This document shows positions 4,956 through 12,087 of a stretch of 13,032 nt of DNA, piece by piece. The stretch is from an uncultured Gemmatimonadota bacterium. Lineage in GTDB: Bacteria > Gemmatimonadota > Gemmatimonadetes > Gemmatimonadales > Gemmatimonadaceae. Made by a program: the position numbers and the translations under genes. The stretch is taken from contig CAMLIT010000124.1 in the NCBI GenBank assembly GCA_946480295.1, positions 1-13,032 on the forward strand, in the 5' to 3' direction. Numbering within the stretch: position 1 is the stretch's first letter; every line of letters starts with the position of its first letter. The notes under the pieces are model-generated. The model was given only the letters and a program-made list of their open reading frames with translations, had not been told where the DNA came from and made no database searches.

Positions 4956-5529
4956 TGGTGGTATCCCGGAAATCGTCAGGCAGCGATGGGCGGACGGCGG
5001 GAACGCGCGGGCGGCGCCGCCGCTCCGCGCGCTCGCGCAGGACGCGCAGGACGACGCGCAGCCGTCGCTCGGTCACCGTCGAGTGCGATCCCCAGCGGCG
5101 CGACAGCCACAGCACCACCGTGGCGATCGGCAGCCCGATGATGATCGTGCGCAGCTGGTCCACGGCGTCGACCTGGAGGACGGTCGCGAGCGATACGGGG
5201 ATGGTGCGCGGCAGCAGCGGCCAGAGCGCGGCCAGGCCGACGAGACTGGAGACGGCGAGGATGACGAGCACCTGCAGCGCCCCCTCGATCGCGCTCGTCT
5301 GCCGACGGCGGATGGCAAAGATCAGCAGCAGGAGGAACGACGCATAGGTGAGGATGCGCGTGAGCTCCACGCCCCCGATGTTGCGGTCGAGGTACGCCAC
5401 CGAGTTCGCGACGCGTACCGTCCCCAGCACGGCGATCGCGACCGCCATGAACCCCCACCCCGGGAGCTGATCTATCGTCGATACGATCCTGCGCATGCCG
5501 GCGGGCGGGGCAAGTTCCATGCGGCGCAT
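4945..5529 (-). CDS. Four-helix integral membrane protein (194 aa)
   Basis: Four hydrophobic helices are visible: GFMAVAIAVLGTVRVANSV, ILTYASFLLLLIFAI, LQVLVILAVSSLVGLAALW and TIIIGLPIATVVLWL. A strongly basic C-terminal tail follows (SRRWGSHSTVTERRLRVVLR onward, with RERAERRRR), expected in the cytoplasm and able to bind nucleic acid or phospholipid headgroups. I recognise no family. The start is uncertain: ATGs at 5529, 5520 and 5496 are all in frame and none has a ribosome binding site; 5496 (MRRIVSTIDQLPGW) is a reasonable alternative. The 3' end overlaps the ferritin-like gene by 11 bases, linking this protein to it by expression. Confidence 0.75.
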   Translation of the reverse strand: MRRMELAPPAGMRRIVSTIDQLPGWGFMAVAIAVLGTVRVANSVAYLDRNIGGVELTRILTYASFLLLLIFAIRRRQTSAIEGALQVLVILAVSSLVGLAALWPLLPRTIPVSLATVLQVDAVDQLRTIIIGLPIATVVLWLSRRWGSHSTVTERRLRVVLRVLRERAERRRRPRVPAVRPSLPDDFRDTTNGH

Positions 5530-5562
5530 GCGGCGGACCGGGCGCCGCGCCGGAGGGGTTTC

Positions 5563-5817
5563 TCACCGGGGCCGTCCGCCCCCGCGGGTGCTCGCGCCGC
5601 GCATCGCCTCGCGGCGTGCCGCGTGAAAGCGCTTCAGGCCGATGCCGACGACGAGGAGCGTCGCCAGCATCCAGCCGAGGACGAAGCGGGACTGTACGTG
5701 CTGCGACGCGTCGGCGATGTCCATCGCGTACCAGACGCCGATGATCGCCGCGTCCAGCACGACGACGGAGAGGACGAGCTCCAGGAAGCGGCGGCGGGCG
5801 GGCGACGGCGCGGCCAC
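5563..5817 (-). CDS. Small two-helix membrane protein (84 aa)
   Basis: Two helices: FLELVLSVVVLDAAIIGVWY and FVLGWMLATLLVVGIGL, joined by a short polar segment (AMDIADASQHVQSR), with basic ends (ARRR before helix 1; KRFHAARREAMRG after helix 2). I use the GTG at 5817, 11 bases after the stop of the SGNH hydrolase gene; a GTG at 5853 would overlap that gene by 25 bases and is less convincing. Either way it is a downstream member of the same transcript. No family recognised. It lies 33 bases before the four-helix membrane protein gene. Confidence 0.65.
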   Translation of the reverse strand: MAAPSPARRRFLELVLSVVVLDAAIIGVWYAMDIADASQHVQSRFVLGWMLATLLVVGIGLKRFHAARREAMRGASTRGGGRPR

Positions 5818-5828
5818 GGGGCGCGCGC

Positions 5829-6578
5829 TCAGAGGCCGACCGCGCGCCGCCACTGCTCGGCGATCGCGGCGTGGCCGGCGGGGGTGGGATGCACGCCGTC
5901 GATGAGCCAGTGCTCCGGCGGCGCCTTCCGCGCCAGGTCGTCGAACATGGCCTGCAGCGCGACGTACGTGGCGCCCGCCCGCTGCGCCACGCGCGCGGCG
6001 ATCGCCCGGCGCTCGTCGAATTCCGGGAACCAGCTCGCGTCGACGGCGCCGAATCGCAGCACGAACGGCTCGAGGATCACGAGCCGCACCTGCGGCAGCG
6101 CCGCGCGCGTGCGGGCGAGGAGCGCGTCGTATCCCTCCTCGTAGTCCCGCGGCGTCCCCGTATACCCGTGCTTCGATCGCGCCCAGTAGTCGTTGACGCC
6201 GATCAGGATGCTCAGGACGTCCGGCCGGAGCGCGATCGTGTCCGCGTCCCAGCGCTTCGCCAGGTCGGGCACCTTGTCCCCGCTCACGCCGCGGTTGAAG
6301 AAGCGGAGTCCCGCGTCGGGGTGGGCATCGAGCACCTCCGACGCGACGAGGAGGGGATAGCCGGTGCCGAGGGCCGGCCCGGCGTTGGGCTGGTCGACCT
6401 TCCTATTGCGACCGCAGTCGGTGATGGAATCGCCCTGGAAGAGAATCGTCGGTCCGTCGGCCGCGGGACCGCGCTCGTGGCCGGAGGCGCGCCCGCGGGG
6501 GTGCAGGAGCGACGACGGGACGAGTGCGGCGCCGAGCAGCGCGCCGGTGGTCGCGACGAATTCTCGCCGGTTGGGCAT
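5829..6578 (-). CDS. SGNH/GDSL hydrolase with Tat-type signal
   Basis: A 249-aa secreted esterase or lipase-like enzyme of the SGNH superfamily, which hydrolyses ester bonds in carbohydrate or lipid substrates. All four blocks are present: FQGDSITDCG with the catalytic Ser51 (I), RGVSGD with Gly100 (II), IGVNDYW with Asn129 (III) and DGVHPTPAG with Asp227 and His230 (V). The N-terminus NRREFVATTGALLGAAL is a twin-arginine signal, so the enzyme is likely exported folded. The ATG at 6578 is set by GAGGAG about seven bases upstream; an open reading further upstream to 7076 is only a shadow of the MscS gene. First gene of the minus-strand run to 4237. The SITDCGR-type block I is typical of acyl- or sugar-ester hydrolases in environmental bacteria; substrate unknown. 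Confidence 0.92.
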   Translation of the reverse strand: MPNRREFVATTGALLGAALVPSSLLHPRGRASGHERGPAADGPTILFQGDSITDCGRNRKVDQPNAGPALGTGYPLLVASEVLDAHPDAGLRFFNRGVSGDKVPDLAKRWDADTIALRPDVLSILIGVNDYWARSKHGYTGTPRDYEEGYDALLARTRAALPQVRLVILEPFVLRFGAVDASWFPEFDERRAIAARVAQRAGATYVALQAMFDDLARKAPPEHWLIDGVHPTPAGHAAIAEQWRRAVGL

Positions 6579-6621
6579 CGGGTTCTCCTCGCGTGGTAGC
6601 GTGACGGGGCGGTGTAAGATG

Positions 6622-6658
6622 CGACAATCCGTGCGCCGCCGCACGCAAGTACGACAAT
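6622..6658. repeat. Direct repeat CGACAAT flanking a palindrome in the divergent intergenic region
   Basis: CGACAAT occurs at 6622-6628 and 6652-6658, 30 bases apart (about three helical turns). Between them lies the inverted repeat CGTGCG (6630-6635) / CGCACG (6640-6645). This 139-base gap separates the divergent SGNH and MscS genes, so a shared operator is possible. A TAAGAT (6615-6620) might serve as a -10 for the MscS gene. Confidence 0.35.
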
Positions 6659-6717
6659 TGCCCGAGCGTGCGGCAGGCGAGGAGGATGTCGTTCGGCACC
6701 AGGGGGAGGACCCAACG

Positions 6718-7749
6718 ATGAAGCACGTGGCGGGAGCGGGCTCGGCGGACGCGGGCGCCGCCTCGGGACTGCACCCGCTCGGGCTGTCCATGGCGGGGTT
6801 CGGGGCGGACACGTGGAAGAAGCTCCTCCTGACCCTCCTCCTCTTCGCCGCCGTGCTGCTGGTGAGCCGCGCCCTGCGCTGGCTGCTGCGCGGGGTGCTC
6901 CTCGGGATGGCGAAGGACCGACGCTGGTTCTGGTCCCGCGAGATCGGGAAGCTCGTCGCGCTGGTCGTCCTCGCCCTCGGCGTCGTCGGCATCTGGTTCA
7001 ACGACCCGGCGCGGCTCGCGACGGTCCTCGGGCTGATCGGCGCCGGCCTCGCCGTGGCGCTCCAGCGCGTGGTCACCGCCTTCGCCGCCTATCTCATCAT
7101 CCTGCGCGGCAAGGTGTTCACCGTCGGCGACCGCATAACGATGGGCGGCGTCCGCGGCGACGTCGTCGGCCTCGGGTTCATGCAGACGTCCGTCATGGAG
7201 ATGGGCCAGCCTCCCGACGCCAAGGCGGACGCGCCGGCGATGTGGGTCGACGCCCGGCAGTACACGGGACGGATCGTCCGCGTCACCAACGACAGGATCT
7301 TCGACTCGCCGGTGTACAACTACACGCGCGAGTTCCCCTTCATCTGGGACGAGATCCACATCCCGGTGAGCTACGGCGCGGACCACGGCCGCGCCGAACA
7401 GATCCTCCTCGACGTCGGCCGCCGACACACGGCCGACATCGTCGACGTCGCCCGCCCCGCCCTCGCCGAGCTGCGCCGCGCCGTCCCGCTGCGCGACGAC
7501 CCCGAGATCGAGCCGCGCATCTACTACCGGCTGACGGACAACTGGATCGAGCTGACGCTGCGCTTCGTCGCGCACGAGCACGGGATCCGCCCGCTGAAGG
7601 ACGCGATGTACCGGGACATCCTCGCCCGCTTCCAGCAGGCGGGACTCGGCATCGCGTCGAGCACGTACGACGTCGTGGGGCTGCCGCCGATCCGGATCGC
7701 CGCCATGCCCGACCCGCCGCCGCGCGCGAACCAGCGCTCCGGCGAGTAG
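6718..7749 (+). CDS. MscS-family mechanosensitive channel
   Basis: 343 aa. Two transmembrane helices near residues 36-50 and 77-94 precede the pore-lining TM3 (about 100-129: VLGLIGAGLAVALQRVVTAF), with Gly/Ala spacing and the invariant Gln typical of MscS. The hallmark VFTVGDRITMGGVRGD (133-148) starts the beta domain, and conserved VTNDRIFDSPVYNYTREFPF follows. The soluble C-terminal domain forms the cytoplasmic cage. Such channels open under membrane tension and release solutes after osmotic downshock. Helices number three, as in minimal MscS, but the family resemblance is to the larger MscS-like group with an extended C-terminus (Pro-rich end PDPPPRANQRSGE). The ATG at 6718 has GGGAGGA upstream. 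The stop lies nine bases from the stop of the convergent Csp gene. Confidence 0.93.
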   Translation: MKHVAGAGSADAGAASGLHPLGLSMAGFGADTWKKLLLTLLLFAAVLLVSRALRWLLRGVLLGMAKDRRWFWSREIGKLVALVVLALGVVGIWFNDPARLATVLGLIGAGLAVALQRVVTAFAAYLIILRGKVFTVGDRITMGGVRGDVVGLGFMQTSVMEMGQPPDAKADAPAMWVDARQYTGRIVRVTNDRIFDSPVYNYTREFPFIWDEIHIPVSYGADHGRAEQILLDVGRRHTADIVDVARPALAELRRAVPLRDDPEIEPRIYYRLTDNWIELTLRFVAHEHGIRPLKDAMYRDILARFQQAGLGIASSTYDVVGLPPIRIAAMPDPPPRANQRSGE

Positions 7750-7758
7750 CGCGCGCCA

Positions 7759-8199
7759 TCACTCCGACTCTTCCTCCTCCTCGCCCATGTCGGCCATCGC
7801 CTCGCACAGCTCGGCGCAGGCGGCGCACACCTCGGCGCAGTGGACGAGCTGCTCGTCGGAATCGTCGGCGGACCGGCAGCCCTCCTCGCACGACCGACAC
7901 AGCTCGGCGCACGCGCCGCAGGTGATCGGATGGTACGGCGAGCCGCGGAGCATGAAGTTGGCGCTGGCCTGACAGATCTCCGCGCAGTCCAGGAGGACGC
8001 CGACGAGGTTGACGTCGGCCAGCTCGCCGCCCGAGGCGAGGCAGTGCTGGACCGTCATCGTGCAGCTGACGTGGCAGTTCAGGCACTCCTCGATGCACTC
8101 CAGCAGCCGGTCCTGCGCCTCCTCGTCCTCGTGCCCCGCGCCGCCGTGGTGGTGAGCGTGCCCGTGGTGCTCGTGATCGTGTCCGTTGCCCCGCGCCAT
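7759..8199 (-). CDS. Four-helix-bundle copper-storage protein (Csp, DUF326 type)
   Basis: A 146-aa protein with 16 cysteines on helices in the Csp pattern: ECIEECLNCHVSC, QHC, DCAEIC, TCGACAELCRSCEEGC and HCAEVCAACAELC. Csp proteins form four-helix bundles whose core is lined with Cys thiolates that bind many Cu(I) ions. Csp1 is exported by Tat whereas Csp3 is cytosolic. With no signal peptide this one should be cytosolic and Csp3-like. The N-terminus is unusual: residues 8-22 are His-rich (HDHEHHGHAHHHGG), a possible extra metal site or entry trap. The C-terminus is acidic (EEEEESE). The ATG at 8199 has GGGAGG five bases upstream. Convergent with MscS, divergent from the S8 peptidase. I see no recognisable copper operator in the 256-base upstream gap. 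Confidence 0.93.
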   Translation of the reverse strand: MARGNGHDHEHHGHAHHHGGAGHEDEEAQDRLLECIEECLNCHVSCTMTVQHCLASGGELADVNLVGVLLDCAEICQASANFMLRGSPYHPITCGACAELCRSCEEGCRSADDSDEQLVHCAEVCAACAELCEAMADMGEEEEESE

Positions 8200-8455
8200 A
8201 CCGGCCTCCCGTGCGGTCGTGATCCAGCTCGTCCTCGTTCCACCGGCGGTGCGGCACATTGCGTTCCGCTCCGGGCGGCTGGACTCCGGCCCGGCCCGGG
8301 GCGATGCTTCACGGAGCGGGCGCTCGCGCCGGAACGCTGGTGAACCGGTGGGGGCACGAAATTGGCGGCTGCCACGTGCGCCGACGGCCCGGTAGCGTCG
8401 TACCACTCGGAACCCCGGTCGCCGGGGCCACACCCACTCTCCGCGACACGCACCC
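8200..8455. other. Divergent intergenic region, Csp and S8 peptidase genes
   Basis: No gene seen in 256 bases. Contains the hairpin CCCCGG (8413-8418) TCG CCGGGG (8422-8427), 29 bases before the S8 ATG. No CueR- or CsoR-like operator and no good promoter match could be identified. Confidence 0.45.
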
Positions 8456-10129
8456 ATGCCCCTCGTACCCACGCCCCGAGCGCTCGCCGCCGGCGCCGCG
8501 CTGTCCGTGCTCGCCGCGTGTGCGCGAGCGACCGTCGCCACACCGCCGGTCACCCCGGCGACGCCCGCTCCCGAGACGACGGCGGCGACGCCACAGCCGT
8601 CGGCGGCGGCGCCACACGACCTCGCCGACCTCCCGAAGGACTGGCAGCTCCTCGACGAGCGGCTCGACGGCGTGCCGGGGATCAGCCTCGATCGCGCCCG
8701 GCGGGAGCTGCTCGCCGGCAGGACGCCGAAGCAGACGGTGCTCGTCGCGGTGATCGACGGCGGCGTGGACACCGCCCACGTCGACCTCGAGCCGGTCCTC
8801 TGGTCGAACCCGAAGGAGACGGCGGGCAACCGCCGGGACGACGACGGCAACGGTCACGCCGACGACGTCCACGGCTGGAACTTCATCGGCGGCGCGGACG
8901 GCCGCGACATCCACTGGGAGACGGAAGAGGTCACGCGCCTCTACGCCAAGTGCACCGGACACGGCGCGGCCGCCGGCCCGGACCCCCTGCCGGCCGCCGA
9001 GCGGGCGCACTGCCCGGCGATCGAGCAGGACTACCAGAAGAAGCGCGCCGAGACGGACGACGAGCTGCCGCGCGTCAAGCAGATCGCGAGCGTGCTCGAT
9101 CGCGCGCTCCCCATCCTCCAGCACGCCCTCGGCGACTCCCTGTCCGTGGCGAAGGTGCGGGCGATGCAGCCGTCCACGCCGCAGGAGGCGGGGGCCCGCC
9201 AGATCTACCTGCAGCTCGCCGACAACGGCATCAGCCCGCACGACGTCTACGATGCCCGCACCGAGCTGCAGTCGCGGCTCGACTACGGCTTCAACACCGA
9301 CTACTACCCGCGCACGATCGTCGGCGACGATCCGGGCAACACCGCCCAGCGCGACTACGGGAACGCCGACGTCATGGGCCCGGACGCGAAGCACGGGACG
9401 CACGTCTCCGGGATCATCGGCGCGATCCGCGATTCGGCGGCCGGCATCGGCGGCATCGCCCCGGCGGTGAAGATCATGATGGTGCGCGCCGTCCCCGACG
9501 GGGACGAGCGCGACAAGGACATCGCCAACGCCATCCGCTACGCCGTGGACGCGGGCGCGAAGGTCATCAACATGAGCTTCGGCAAGGCGTACTCGCCCTA
9601 CAAGTCGGCCGTGGACGACGCGGTGAAGTACGCCGACGCGCACGGCGTGCTCATGGTGCACGCGGCGGGGAACGACGGCCAGGACAACGACACGCTCCCG
9701 AACTTCCCGACGCCGTACTACCTGGGCGGCGGCCGCGCGCAGAACTGGATCGAGGTCGGCGCGTCGTCGTGGAAGCCCGACAGCCTCGCGGCGTCGTTCA
9801 GCAACTACGGCCGGCAGCGCGTGGACGTCTTCGCGCCCGGGGTGGACATCCTGTCGACGGTGCCCGGCGGCTACGAGCGGGACAGCGGGACGAGCATGGC
9901 GTCGCCCGTCGTCGCCGGGCTCGCGGCGCTGCTCATGGACTACTACCCGCAGCTCACCGCCGCCGACGTGAAGCGGATCATCCTCGCGTCGGCCACGCGG
10001 TACGGCGACCGCCAGGTCGTGCGCCCGGGGTCGCAGACGGGCGAGCGGGTGCCGTTCGGCTCCCTGTCGGTGACGGGCGGCGTGGTGAACGCCTACGCGG
10101 CGCTGAAGCTGGCCGCGGAGGGTCGTTAG
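8456..10129 (+). CDS. Subtilisin-like (S8) serine protease, predicted lipoprotein
   Basis: 557 aa. The signal ends in the lipobox LAAC (Cys22), so the mature protease should be lipid-anchored and face the periplasm or the outside. A Pro/Thr/Ala linker (to about 52) follows. The catalytic triad is intact: Asp101 in VIDGGVD, His313 in HGTHVSG, Ser480 in GTSMASP; oxyanion Asn406 in AAGND. The Asp-His distance is 212 residues against about 32 in subtilisin BPN', filled by a charged, helical insertion that starts with a DDDGNGHADDVHGWNF segment (a known feature of a Bacteroidota-type S8 subgroup). No separate inhibitor propeptide is obvious. No ribosome binding site upstream. The stop overlaps the convergent DUF488 gene by four bases (10126-10129), with no terminator between them. 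Confidence 0.94.
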   Translation: MPLVPTPRALAAGAALSVLAACARATVATPPVTPATPAPETTAATPQPSAAAPHDLADLPKDWQLLDERLDGVPGISLDRARRELLAGRTPKQTVLVAVIDGGVDTAHVDLEPVLWSNPKETAGNRRDDDGNGHADDVHGWNFIGGADGRDIHWETEEVTRLYAKCTGHGAAAGPDPLPAAERAHCPAIEQDYQKKRAETDDELPRVKQIASVLDRALPILQHALGDSLSVAKVRAMQPSTPQEAGARQIYLQLADNGISPHDVYDARTELQSRLDYGFNTDYYPRTIVGDDPGNTAQRDYGNADVMGPDAKHGTHVSGIIGAIRDSAAGIGGIAPAVKIMMVRAVPDGDERDKDIANAIRYAVDAGAKVINMSFGKAYSPYKSAVDDAVKYADAHGVLMVHAAGNDGQDNDTLPNFPTPYYLGGGRAQNWIEVGASSWKPDSLAASFSNYGRQRVDVFAPGVDILSTVPGGYERDSGTSMASPVVAGLAALLMDYYPQLTAADVKRIILASATRYGDRQVVRPGSQTGERVPFGSLSVTGGVVNAYAALKLAAEGR

Positions 10130-10497
10130 GCGGGTCGGCCCGATCGCGCGAGGAAATCGCGGAGCACCACCGCCTGGTTGTGCTCCGCGTCCTTCGCGCC
10201 GTAGACGAGCGTGACGTGGTGCGCGCGGATGGCCTCGCGCAGCTGCGCGACCGCGTCGGGGTTGTGGCGGAGCTCCTGCTCGTATCGCCGCCGGAACTCC
10301 GTCCACTTCTCCGGCTCGTGGTGGAACCACTTGCGCAGCTCGGTCGAGGGGGCGATGTCGCGCAGCCAGAGGTCCACCGCCGCCGCCTCCTTCGTCAGCC
10401 CGCGAGGCCACAGCCGGTCCACCAGGACGCGGTAGCCGTCGTCCTCCGCCGGCGCGTCGTACACGCGCTTGATCCCGAGTCGTTTGGCGGACGCCAT
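10126..10497 (-). CDS. DUF488 family protein
   Basis: A 123-aa protein with the typical DUF488 (YeaO-like) motifs: KRVYD near the N-terminus, VLVDRLWPRGLTKE, LWLRDIAPSTELRKWF, and the closing VTLVYGAKDAEHNQA. Length matches the family (about 115-125 aa). Function is unknown; the members are cytosolic, and the conserved Arg/Trp/Asp set suggests a small catalytic or nucleotide-binding domain. The ATG at 10497 is 20 bases after the stop of the upstream lipoprotein gene, so both may share a transcript; the nearest GAGGAG is too far to be a good ribosome binding site. The stop overlaps the S8 gene stop by four bases on the other strand. Confidence 0.92.
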   Translation of the reverse strand: MASAKRLGIKRVYDAPAEDDGYRVLVDRLWPRGLTKEAAAVDLWLRDIAPSTELRKWFHHEPEKWTEFRRRYEQELRHNPDAVAQLREAIRAHHVTLVYGAKDAEHNQAVVLRDFLARSGRPA

Positions 10498-10517
10498 CGT
10501 GCGCTGGCCGCCGCTCC

Positions 10518-10862
10518 TCACTGCATCTCGGACGAGCGGCCGGCGCGCGTCGTGACGATCACGACGCCGCCGGACGCCTCGGCGCCGAAGCGGTCGATCG
10601 CCTTCTGCCCCTTCAGCACCTCGACCGTGCGGATCGTCTGCGGATCGAGGCGCTGGAGCGAGGCGGCGATCGCGCCGGTGGAATCGACGCCGAGGGGATG
10701 CCCGTCGACGACCCAGTACAACGGGCCGACGGGCAGCTTCGTCACGGCGGACGTATGAACGCGCGCGGGCGCCGGCGCGGCCTCGCGCCGCGAGAGCATC
10801 TGCGTCGGCCGGCAGCCGACGACGAGCGCGAGCAGGGAGAAGAGGGTGATCGCGATTCGCAT
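10518..10862 (-). CDS. Orphan TonB-receptor plug-like lipoprotein (114 aa)
   Basis: The signal MRIAITLFSLLALVVGC carries a lipobox (VVGC, Cys17). The mature part is short but ends in a clear plug-domain-like stretch: YWVVDGHPLG, then IRTVEVLKGQKAIDRFG and ASGGVVIVTTRAG, which copies the plug signature of SusC/TonB-dependent receptors (typically ...IEVLKG..AAxLYG..G.GVVxITTK). No beta-barrel follows. Such small plug-only lipoproteins recur in some bacterial groups, and roles in anchoring or in regulating receptors have been imagined but not shown. The ATG at 10862 lacks a strong ribosome binding site; longer in-frame reading to 10913 is less likely because it would bury the signal peptide. Followed by DUF488. 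Confidence 0.75.
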   Translation of the reverse strand: MRIAITLFSLLALVVGCRPTQMLSRREAAPAPARVHTSAVTKLPVGPLYWVVDGHPLGVDSTGAIAASLQRLDPQTIRTVEVLKGQKAIDRFGAEASGGVVIVTTRAGRSSEMQ

Positions 10863-10927
10863 GGCTCGGGAATGCGGTACAAACATAACCACCCGAACCC
10901 CTCGCCACGTCACCCCCGGCGGCCTCG

Positions 10928-11365
10928 TCAGGCAGCCGATGCGCGCTCCTCGTCAGGCGGCAGGTGGCTCAGCCAGCGCCAGTGCGTCGCGAACAGCAGC
11001 ACGCCGAGGACCAGCACCAGGCCGTTGATCGCCATCCGCTGGTCGGTCTCGAAGAGCACGCGCGCGATGCGGTCGGCCCGCAGCACCTCGAAGCGCTGCC
11101 GCAGGGCGGCGGTCGTCAGGGTGTCCCGCGCCGTCCCCTGCTGCTCCACCCCTGGCCGCTCCATCCGCGCCTGATACGTCGCCTGGTAGGCTTCGAACGA
11201 GTTCAGCGACGGCTCGTCCGCGAAGCGCTGCGCCCCCGCCTGGATCGGGTTCTGGTGCGCCAGCACCGCCTCGAACAGGTTCGGCACGCTGATCAACATC
11301 GCGACGATGGCGACGAGACAGACGGCGTAGCCGTAGATCTGCTGGATCCTCGATGCCCGCCTCAT
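10928..11365 (-). CDS. Two-helix membrane protein (145 aa)
   Basis: Basic N-terminus MRRASRIQQ leads into helix 1 (YGYAVCLVAIVAMLISVPNL), then a roughly 80-residue polar domain (about 36-115) rich in Gln, Glu and Arg, predicted helical and exposed outside the cytoplasm; helix 2 is INGLVLVLGVLLFATHW, followed by a short acidic tail (PPDEERASAA). I recognise no family. The ATG at 11365 follows GGGAG with a spacing of 5; a GTG at 11371 is too close to that site. A convincing -10 (TATACT) lies 27 bases upstream, so this gene probably has its own promoter. Two further minus-strand genes follow after 65 bases. Confidence 0.75.
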   Translation of the reverse strand: MRRASRIQQIYGYAVCLVAIVAMLISVPNLFEAVLAHQNPIQAGAQRFADEPSLNSFEAYQATYQARMERPGVEQQGTARDTLTTAALRQRFEVLRADRIARVLFETDQRMAINGLVLVLGVLLFATHWRWLSHLPPDEERASAA

Positions 11366-11391
11366 GTGCACTCCCGTTGGTCCGGGCTCCC

Positions 11392-11397
11392 AGTATA
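11392..11397 (-). promoter_or_regulatory. -10 element of the 145-aa membrane protein gene
   Basis: Minus strand reads TATACT (five of six to consensus), 27 bases before the ATG at 11365 and just upstream of its ribosome binding site. The -35 region is GC-rich and poor. Confidence 0.5.
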
Positions 11398-11431
11398 GGC
11401 CGCGCGCCCGCGCGAGAGCGTCGGGAGAACC

Positions 11432-11474
11432 CTGAGGCGGCCTCCGGCCGATGCGTGCTCCGGTCGCGCCTCAG
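11432..11474 (-). terminator. Hairpin at the end of the cupin gene
   Basis: CTGAGGCG (11432-11439) pairs with CGCCTCAG (11467-11474), an 8-bp perfect stem that includes the cupin stop codon (11471-11473). The loop contains a further GGCC pairing. No T-tract follows on the minus strand, so termination is possible but not certain. Confidence 0.35.
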
Positions 11475-11812
11475 CTCCGACCGCGCGGCAGCTCGTCGCC
11501 ATCGGACGTGTACGCGGGCGGGACGTACACGTTCACGGTCCGGAGCGGCTCGCCCTTCGACGCGCGGATCTCGTGGGTCTCCCCCGCCTCGATGAGCAGG
11601 AGCGTGCCCGGTCGCAGGGGCTGCTTCTTCCCCCGAACCACGGCGGTGCCGGTCCCCTCCACGACGTACCGCCACTGGTCCGCGCCCCGATGCCGGTTGT
11701 CCGGGCCGCCCTGAGTGCCGCCGGGCTCGATCACCATCGTCGCCGCCTGGGCGCGGCGGTTCCCCGCCACCACCCGGAATCCCTTCGCGAACCGGAGCTG
11801 CACGCGTCGCAT
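11471..11812 (-). CDS. Small cupin-domain protein
   Basis: 113 aa in a single cupin fold. Cupin motif 1 is seen around residues 35-55 (PDNRHRGADQWRYVVEGTG), where the usual HxH and Glu metal ligands are reduced to one His and a Gln. Motif 2 is PGTLLLIEAGETHEIR, with its His kept. So metal binding may be weak or altered. The C-terminus (VNVYVPPAYTSDGDELPRGRS) follows typical cupin strands. The ATG at 11812 has AGGAG four bases upstream. It lies 56 bases after the 72-aa gene on the same strand and may be co-transcribed with it. Ligand unknown; small cupins of this kind bind sugars, phenolics or auxiliary metabolites. Confidence 0.88.
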   Translation of the reverse strand: MRRVQLRFAKGFRVVAGNRRAQAATMVIEPGGTQGGPDNRHRGADQWRYVVEGTGTAVVRGKKQPLRPGTLLLIEAGETHEIRASKGEPLRTVNVYVPPAYTSDGDELPRGRS

Positions 11813-11868
11813 CGCTCTCCTCGCCGGTGTGTGAAGCCTGCCTGAAGCGAGCGGCGTGCCGAACGGCC

Positions 11869-12087
11869 TCAGCGCGGCGGCTCGGGCGGGCGGAACGCGT
11901 CGACGGACAGCCGGAGATTCTCCGCCAGCTCCGCGTCGCCGCTGATGATCGACTCCCACGACAGCTCGTGGCCGTGGCGCCGGCCCTTCTCCACCACCTT
12001 CACGCCGGCCGGCGAGATGGTCACCATGTACAGCTTGCCTCCGAGCTCCAGCTCGCGTCGGATCGGCCTGTCGAGCTTCGTCGCCAT
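11869..12087 (-). CDS. Conserved-looking 72-aa protein
   Basis: A short gene giving MATKLDRPIRRELELGGKLY, then MVTISPAGVKVVEKGRRHG and a C-terminal segment ELSWESIISGDAELAENLRL. The pattern (two beta strands around a Gly turn, a basic loop, then an acidic helix) looks like a small transcription-factor-like or nucleic-acid-binding fold, but I recognise no family. The ATG at 12087 has GGAGG eight bases upstream; an ATG at 12093 is too close to it. Same direction as the cupin and 56 bases upstream of it, so the two could form a pair. A TACACT lies at 12185-12190 on this strand, perhaps its -10, with a leader of about 90 bases. Confidence 0.65.
   Translation of the reverse strand: MATKLDRPIRRELELGGKLYMVTISPAGVKVVEKGRRHGHELSWESIISGDAELAENLRLSVDAFRPPEPPR

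Noticed and set aside
8200..8455. Copper-responsive operator (CueR or CsoR type) upstream of the Csp gene
   Set aside because: No matching dyad with the right spacing could be found; only a 6-bp hairpin is present.
8309..10411. Long minus-strand open frame opposite the S8 protease
   Set aside because: Antisense shadow: low-complexity Arg/Val/Gly-rich text without domains, whereas the plus strand has a complete catalytic triad.
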